64,000 bases of DNA from Telopea speciosissima (taxonomy: Eukaryota > Streptophyta > Magnoliopsida > Proteales > Proteaceae). Positions 57,955 through 64,000 of the stretch are shown piece by piece. Both the position numbers and the translations under genes were made by a program. The notes below the pieces were generated by a model that saw nothing but the letters and a program-made list of their open reading frames with translations, made no database searches and had not been told where the DNA came from. Numbering within the stretch: position 1 is the stretch's first letter; each line of letters begins with the position of its first letter. The stretch lies in the NCBI RefSeq assembly GCF_018873765.1, contig NC_057918.1, positions 59,894,871 to 59,958,870 on the forward strand, read 5' to 3'.

Positions 57955-60900
57955 TTCGTATAGAATAGGTATTTTTGAAGACGGCTTAGTTATTTCTGAC
58001 CATTGGTTCTTGGCTTCTTATGTTCGGGTTACTATGAAAACTTTCATAAATCGGCGCCTTTAATCGATCACTAGAAGCTTTTGGATACCTTACCAAAGAT
58101 AATTAATTCTGTTGATTATCTTGAGTTAGACGCAATTCCCTCTTTTGATAATATTAAAAATGTTGTTTGGGAGCTTAACCTTGAGAGTGCCTCGGTCTTG
58201 ATGATTTTTCTAGAACTTTATTTCTTCAGAATAGGGATGTTGTAGGTGGTGATTTGCAATGTTATCCATTATTTTTTCAACTCTAGCTCCATGCCTTATG
58301 GGATGAACAATAGCTTTATTACTTTAATTCCTAAAGTGGAGGGAGCACTTTCTTTGGACAAGTTTCACCGAATCTGCATGGCAAATTTTTTTTGTATGAT
58401 TCTGTTAAAGGTTATGGTTGCTAGATTATCTTCCTTTCTGCCTAGTCCTGTGTCGAAGGAGCAAGGGGCTTTTCAGAAGGGGGAAATAATTTCAGATAAT
58501 ATTTGTTTGGCCTCGGAGCTGGCAAGCCTATTGTATGCTTCGGTGCGAGGGGGGCATGGGGATAAATTTGGATGTGCAAAGGCATATGATACCTTATCTT
58601 AGAGATTATTTTTTGTTGTTCTTAAGAAGTTCGATTTCCCAAAGAAATGGATAGGTTGGGTGCATCAAATTCTGATATCTTCAAGGGTTTCAGTTTTGCT
58701 CAATGGTGGCCAAATTGATTATTTTAGTGTGGAGAGAGGTCTTCGTTAAGGGGACTCTAATTCCCATATGCTTTTTATTAATCCTGAAGCAATTGTCGGA
58801 GGGCGGGAAGCTGAAATCTCTCTCTGGCCCAAGGGGCGTGAGGGTTCCTTGTCACCTTCTTTTCGCCAATGATATTTTTTTTTTATGAACTCCCCCTGGC
58901 TATGTATGTTAGGAACCTCCATTCTTTTTTATTAAAGTATCCAGATTTTTCTGGGCAGAGAATTAACCTTGATAAGAGTAAGTTATTTTTTGGAAAAGTG
59001 GTCTCTCATAGAAGAAGGTTTATCTCAGAGGAATTAGGTGTTCCAGTTTGCTCTTTGCCTACTCGCTATCTTGGTGTGGAAATTTTTAAAGGAAGGGTTA
59101 GCAAAGAGCACATGAATCCCTTGATGGACAAGATTAAGTTTAGATATTAGGATTGGCGTGGAAGGCCCCTGTCCATGGCGGGAAGGGTGGAGCTAGTTCG
59201 GTCGATGGTGTCTAGTATGCCCCTTCATAACTTTGTTATTTATTGGTGGCCAGATTCGATTATTAAAACTGTGGAGAGATGGATGCATAACTTCTTATGG
59301 ACGGGAGAGGTAGAATCAGTGAAGAAAATATCAATGAAATGGGATAATGTGTGTAAGCCCAAGGTAGAAGGAGGCCTTGGCATTCTTCAATTAAGAGAAA
59401 TGAACATTGCTTATTTAAGTAAGCTAGTTTGGCAAATTAAACGTGGTAAATCTGCCATGAGCTCTTTCCTTCGGGCTAGATTTGTTAATAAAGTTGGTTC
59501 GCTCAAGACTGGATATATGTCTTCTTTGATTGGGAAAGGCATCAAAAAATTTTGGATTTTATCAAGTCTAATGAAAGGTGGTCGGTTAGAAATGGTGAGA
59601 GAATTCTGTTCTGGTAGGATAGGTGGTTTGGTCCCTCTTCGGTGGTGGATCTTGCCCCTATCAATCCAACTTCTTTCCAGAGTTGCACATTGAAAGTCTC
59701 AGATTTCATTTGGATGGCCACTGGTACTTTCCAGATGTTACATCGCTTTTCTTGAGGGGGATTTTGGAGAAGGTGAGTTTAGTGCCCTTCCAGATCTATA
59801 GGTGGAGGATGTTGGTAGCTGGTCTCTTTCCTCCCTGGGGGGTTTTACTATGACCTTAGCCTAGGAAAGTTTGAAAAAATCAAATCCTAAAGTTGATTGG
59901 GCCAAGTTGCTTTGGGGTTCTCATCTTGCCCCTCGCCAGTCCATTTTTTGATGGAAGTTTCTTCATGGTAAACTGGCTTGTGATGACAAAATTAAAGGTA
60001 AAGGGGTTTGCTTGCCATCGAGGTGTGAGCTATGTCACTTTCATGAAGAAAGCCTGATTCATGTGTTTATTGAGTGTTGTTATGCCCATCACCTGTGGTC
60101 CTCTTTTCTTCAATGTTTTGGGGGTAGCAGGTCTAGTGCAAGATGCCAATTTTCTACAGATTGGCAAGTGGTGGTTGCAGAAATCTCGTCTTTTGGGCCT
60201 AAAAGGTGCTTAGATTTCTGATTTCATTTTAATCTTATACTTTGTTTGGCTGGAAAGAAATTCTAGAAGATTCCATGGCGTATCGAGAAGTCCTGACCAA
60301 GTATACTCTATGATCTTGAGGGAACTGCGAACTTTGGCTCCAAATTTCAAAGGGTTTGTGGCATCTATTGCTGATCTGCCACCTTCCACAAAGTTAAATA
60401 TTTCCTATCCTCGGGATAGACCAAAAATTTTAAAGGAGCTATTTTGGTGCTGTCCTTAACCGGGTTGGGTTAAAATAAACATTGATGGGTGTTCGGTTGG
60501 TAATCGCGGGAAGGCGAGTGCAGGAGGAGGTTTTAGAAATTCCAATGCAAAGGTGAATTTCTCATTTCGACAGTTCCTTGAGATCACTACAAATTTTATG
60601 GCAGAGTTTAATACTTTAATCTTTGACTTGGAGCAAGCTAAAGACTTTCACCTCATAAAGATTTGGATTGAATATGATTTTGTGGTGGTGGTGACCATGG
60701 TTTCTAAGTCTATAGTTCCTTGGTTTGTTTGGCAAAGATAGACGGCTCTCCAAAATTTCCTTGCTAGTATGGATTGGAAAATTACTCACTGCTTTAGAGA
60801 GGCTAACCTGGTGGTCAATTTTCTGGCTAAATCAGCAGCAAGGTTTAAAGCCTCGTCTCTTGTTTCCTCTTGGCCTAGATCAATTGAAGAGGAGCTTAGA

Positions 60901-61112
60901 TTGGATGCGCAAGGAAGAACAAGATTTAGGTCTTTTTAGTTTATTTTTTTCTGCTTTGATGTTATTCTTTTTCTAGTGTGTCCGCTAGTGTCCTCCCTGC
61001 TTTTGTCTCTCATATAGGTGGGGGTTTATTTCAGCGATCTTTTGTTTGGTTATGGTTTTTCCAGTCTTCTTGTATCACTTTTTTTCTTCTTAATATATAC
61101 GACCTTTTAGCA
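57955..61112 (+). pseudogene. L1-type LINE ORF2 remnant, 5'-truncated
   Basis: Reverse transcriptase blocks: NNSFITLIPKVEGALSLDKF (58300-58360), MANFFCMILLKVMVARLSSF, KEQGAFQKGEIISDNICLA, CAKAYDTLS, WVHQILISSRVSVLLNGG, and the active site LLFANDIFF (about 58850-58880), where the first catalytic Asp of FADD is Asn. Next come GQRINLDKSKLFFGK, LPTRYLGVEIFKGR and LSMAGRVELVRSMVSSMPLH. A zf-RVT segment follows (CELCHFHEESLIHVFIECCYA, read in parts, about 60020-60080), then an RNase H beginning about 60477 (INIDGCSVG). It ends in an A-rich tail at about 61112. No endonuclease domain; multiple stops. Confidence 0.82.
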
Positions 61113-61139
61113 AAAAAAAAGTGTAAAACAAGTATTGTG

Positions 61140-62450
61140 CAACACAAAAAATGAGAAATATTTGGAAAGTATCATCAACTGTCTATGGTTGTACATGATT
61201 GTGCTCATTTATTTATATTTATCATAAACATTTGCATAAGATTAATTTTCCTTTTGCATTTTACAAAAAAAAAAAAAAAACATAAAAAATATTATTTGCA
61301 TAAGACTGTTTTTTCTTTATTCATATTTGCATAATATCATTTTATCTTGTGCATTTTAGATTATTCGCATGATATTGTTTTATACTTTTGCACCTTATAA
61401 AAAAAACAACAAAATTATTTGCATAAGATTGCTTTCTTTTTGCACTTTAGATCATATTTGCACAAGATTGTGTCTCTCTTGCATCACCAAAAAAAAGTCA
61501 CTTGCATAGGATTATATTTTCCTTTGCATCTTAAAAAGAAATCATTCACATAACAAAGGATTAAGTTTTGCACTATAAGATTAAGTTTCCATTTGCATTC
61601 CACATTTGCATCAGATTGTGTTTCTTTTGCGTAGGTTTGTCTTTCCTCTTGTATTTTCATATGATTGTGCTTCATTTTCTGTTGTATTTTTATAGGATTG
61701 TGTTTTATGTATAATTTTAATAGGATTGTATTTCCTCTTGCATTCTTCTATTTGCCTAAGATGGTGTTTTTCCTCTTGTTCGTCTAAGATTGCATTTCCT
61801 TTCGTATTTCGGATGCTAGTTGCATAGAACTATGTTTTATATTGCATGGTCATATATTTTTCTATTATTTACACACGATTATATTTTCCATTCCATTTTT
61901 GTGTGTTTTTCAATTATTTGCATGAGATTTTGTTGCATATTTCGATAGGGTTGTGTTTCCTCTCGCACTTTCATCTACCTATAAAATATCATATTTCGTT
62001 TAGCATCATTTGTCTAATATTGTGTTTCAATTTATACATCAGATTGCATTCTGCATAGGATTGTATTTTTCTTTGCATTTCGAGAATTATGCCTGCTGGA
62101 CCTCAGGTTAACTTACATAGGATTGTGTCTCCTTTTGTGTTTCCATTATAGGATTGCATTTCTAAGCCTCTAATCTCTAGTGCTCGTTTACTATCTGACT
62201 TCCAATGGTGTACGTCACGAATCGCTTTTTCTATAATAGGTTGCCTACATAGGATTACATCTTCCTTTGTACCTTTTAGTTTATTATGATATGGTAGCAT
62301 TCGTCCCCATAGTGCCCGCACACTACTTGACTTTTAATGGTATTGGATTTTTTTTCCATTTTTATCATGAGTCTATATGCATAGGATTACATTTTCCTGT
62401 GTAATGTTCAGTGCTTTGATTATAGCAATCATATACTATCTGAACTCCGG
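61140..62450. repeat. Degenerate array of TTGCATAGGATTG-like units
   Basis: Variants of TTTGCATAAGATTGTGTTT, then CCTTTTGCATTTT recur dozens of times at irregular 30-70-bp spacing, e.g. near 61220, 61290, 61330, 61410, 61500, 61600 and 62110. No coding capacity. Confidence 0.7.
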
Positions 62451-62454
62451 TTTT

Positions 62455-63545
62455 CGTTGTACTCACGTGCAACTTAATCATTCGTTCATTATTGAACTCA
62501 TGTACGACTTAATCTCTTAGGTCTCTCGGTACCACCATACTTGCGTACGGTTTGATCAAACCTTCAATCCCTTCTGCACTCGCACGCAATTGAATTATTC
62601 GATCATGATTGAACTCATGTACAACCAATCTTCGATCAATTGGTTCCACCAAACTCGTGTACGGTTTGACCAAGTCTTCAATGATTGCTGCACTCGCGTG
62701 CAATTGGTTCATCGGATCACTGTTGAACAGATCTTTAATTTGATCATACCAGACTTGTGTACTAGTTCAACTTGACCTTTTATTGAATTTTGAACTCATG
62801 TGCATTTTGATCATCTGATCAATGCAGAACTCGCATATGACCTAATCAAACCATAAGTCTTTTAATTTTTATCAATACCGAACTTCTAATTAAATGGTTT
62901 GACTAGACCTTTAATTATTTCGGTCACCTCCGTACTCATGAATAAATGAATTGGATCTTTGATCCTTTTCATTCCTGCTATACTCGCGTATAGTTTGATA
63001 AACTTGCAGATCTTTGAATTTTTGCTTTACTCATATACATAATTAATCAAACTATTAATCCTTTTAATCCTCACTATACTCATGTATAGCTTGATTCCTC
63101 TTTGAATCTTTTTGATCTCTACTGTACTCGAGTAGGGATCAATCAGTCGTTTGATTTTTCTGATCTCTACTGTACTTGAGTACAAATTTGATCAAACCAT
63201 TAACTTTTTTTATCCTAACTATGCTCGTGTGTAATTCGATCATCCCCATCAATCTTGAAGTCTCTGTCGTACTTATGTACAACTTGATCCCTCATCTGAT
63301 CTTGTACTCATGTACAAGTTAATCAAATTATTGACTTTTTTTGATCCTCCATGTACTCACGTATATTTCGATCATCCCATGAGTCTTTTGATCCCCATTG
63401 TACTCATTCATCCTTTCAATCTCCGCTATACTTGTGTATAGTTTGATAATCTTTTGATCACTCTTGAACTCTTGTACAGTTAGATCAATTGGTTATTATC
63501 AGATTCCCAAAACTTTGTTAATCACTCTTGTACTCTTGTATAGGC
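62455..63545. repeat. Degenerate array of short stem-loop units (AC-TYRY-GT core)
   Basis: More than 20 variants of ACTC(G/A)(T/C)GTAC, about 40 bp apart, alternate with TTGATCAA-like phrases. Several are perfect small hairpins: CTATAC/GTATAG at 62978, 63074 and 63426; TGCAC/GTGCA at 62689; TGTAC/GTACA at 63171; CTTGTAC/GTACAAG at 63301. All have 4-base loops. Confidence 0.7.
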
Positions 63546-63559
63546 GAGAGAATATGAAT

Positions 63560-64000
63560 GGGAAGCACAAAACTGATGAGTCATACTATGAAACTTTGGG
63601 AGAAGGTTATTGAAGCCCGTCTGAGAAAAGAGACTCATATCTCATCAATTTGGTTTTATGCTAGGGAGATCCACGACAAAAGCTATCTACCTACAAAGGA
63701 GGCTCATGGAAAGATGTAGAGCTAGCAGGAAAGATCTCCATATAGTCTTTATAAACTTGGAGAAAGCCTATGATAAAATGAATATCTAGAGATTTAATCC
63801 GGCATGTTCTTACGAAGAGAGGGGTATCGAGTAAGTATATAGAGGTAATTAAAGATATGTATGAGGGTGTGGTGACTAGTGTGAGACCTATGAAAGGCCA
63901 GGGCAAGGAATTCCCAATTACGGTTAGGTTACATCAAGGATCAGTCCTAAGCCCTTATTTGTTTGCACTTATCATGGATGAATTAACCAAGAACATCCAA
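63560..64000 (+). pseudogene. RTE-clade LINE reverse transcriptase fragment, runs off the window
   Basis: [20 protein letters not shown], then after a small deletion [72 protein letters not shown] and IMDELTKNIQ. These are fingers and palm blocks of plant RTE-type LINEs. The YADD region would lie beyond 64000. A frameshift near 63650 and a stop in NI*RDLI show decay. Confidence 0.85.

Noticed and set aside
61140-63545. CRISPR-like array
   Set aside because: Units and spacing vary too much, spacers are themselves repetitive, and the context is plant nuclear DNA.

Overview
The window looks like nuclear DNA of a flowering plant. It holds only three recognisable host genes, all with plant-type structure, in about 64 kb. 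The rest is mostly nested, decayed plant transposable elements: Ty3/gypsy of the Tat and chromovirus lineages, Ty1/copia, L1 and RTE LINEs, a Mutator-like element, hAT-like and Tourist-like elements. I cannot name the species. All identifications come from reading motifs; no database search was run.

Host genes. (1) 12631-13671, minus strand: a single-exon OST3/OST6 subunit of the ER oligosaccharyltransferase (N-glycosylation). (2) 25741-26224, plus strand: a two-exon nuclear transport factor 2 (Ran-GDP import). (3) 45452-47175, plus strand: a two-exon type-I pectin methylesterase with an N-terminal inhibitor domain (cell wall). They belong to unrelated pathways and share no regulation that I can see.

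Layout. 1-1637: end of a Ty3 element, start of its LTR, and unassigned sequence. 1638-11773: one Ty3 element on the minus strand, broken open by at least four later insertions. These are an RTE LINE fragment at its 3' LTR boundary, a two-LTR mini-element in gag, and a copia derivative with inverted terminal LTRs in its 5' LTR. The copia derivative itself carries a DNA transposon and a second copia element. 12.6-13.7 kb: OST3. 14.2-22.7 kb: three more minus-strand retroelement remnants. 22756-24659: a 1.9 kb Mutator-like element with 9-bp target duplication. 25.7-26.2 kb: NTF2, followed by a cluster of MITE-like and hAT-like elements (26.6-29.3 kb). 31879-41907: a complete-length Tat-lineage element with both LTRs, a nonsense-riddled pol and a spliced-looking antisense gene; it sits inside the 5' LTR of a chromovirus (right part 41908-43365). 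45.4-47.2 kb: pectin methylesterase. 48.3-49.8 kb: an L1 3' end split by a 440-bp MITE. 50.4-57.1 kb: a minus-strand chromovirus with a very long LTR. 58-61.1 kb: a second L1. 61.1-63.5 kb: two degenerate tandem arrays, the second made of short stem-loop motifs whose arms co-vary. 63.56-64 kb: an RTE-clade LINE running off the end.

The most unusual structures are the copia element with inverted LTRs (6765-10834), the antisense spliced gene in the Tat element (about 38.5-40.8 kb), the single-frame pol destroyed only by stop codons (34.7-37.6 kb), and the co-varying stem-loop array (62.46-63.55 kb).
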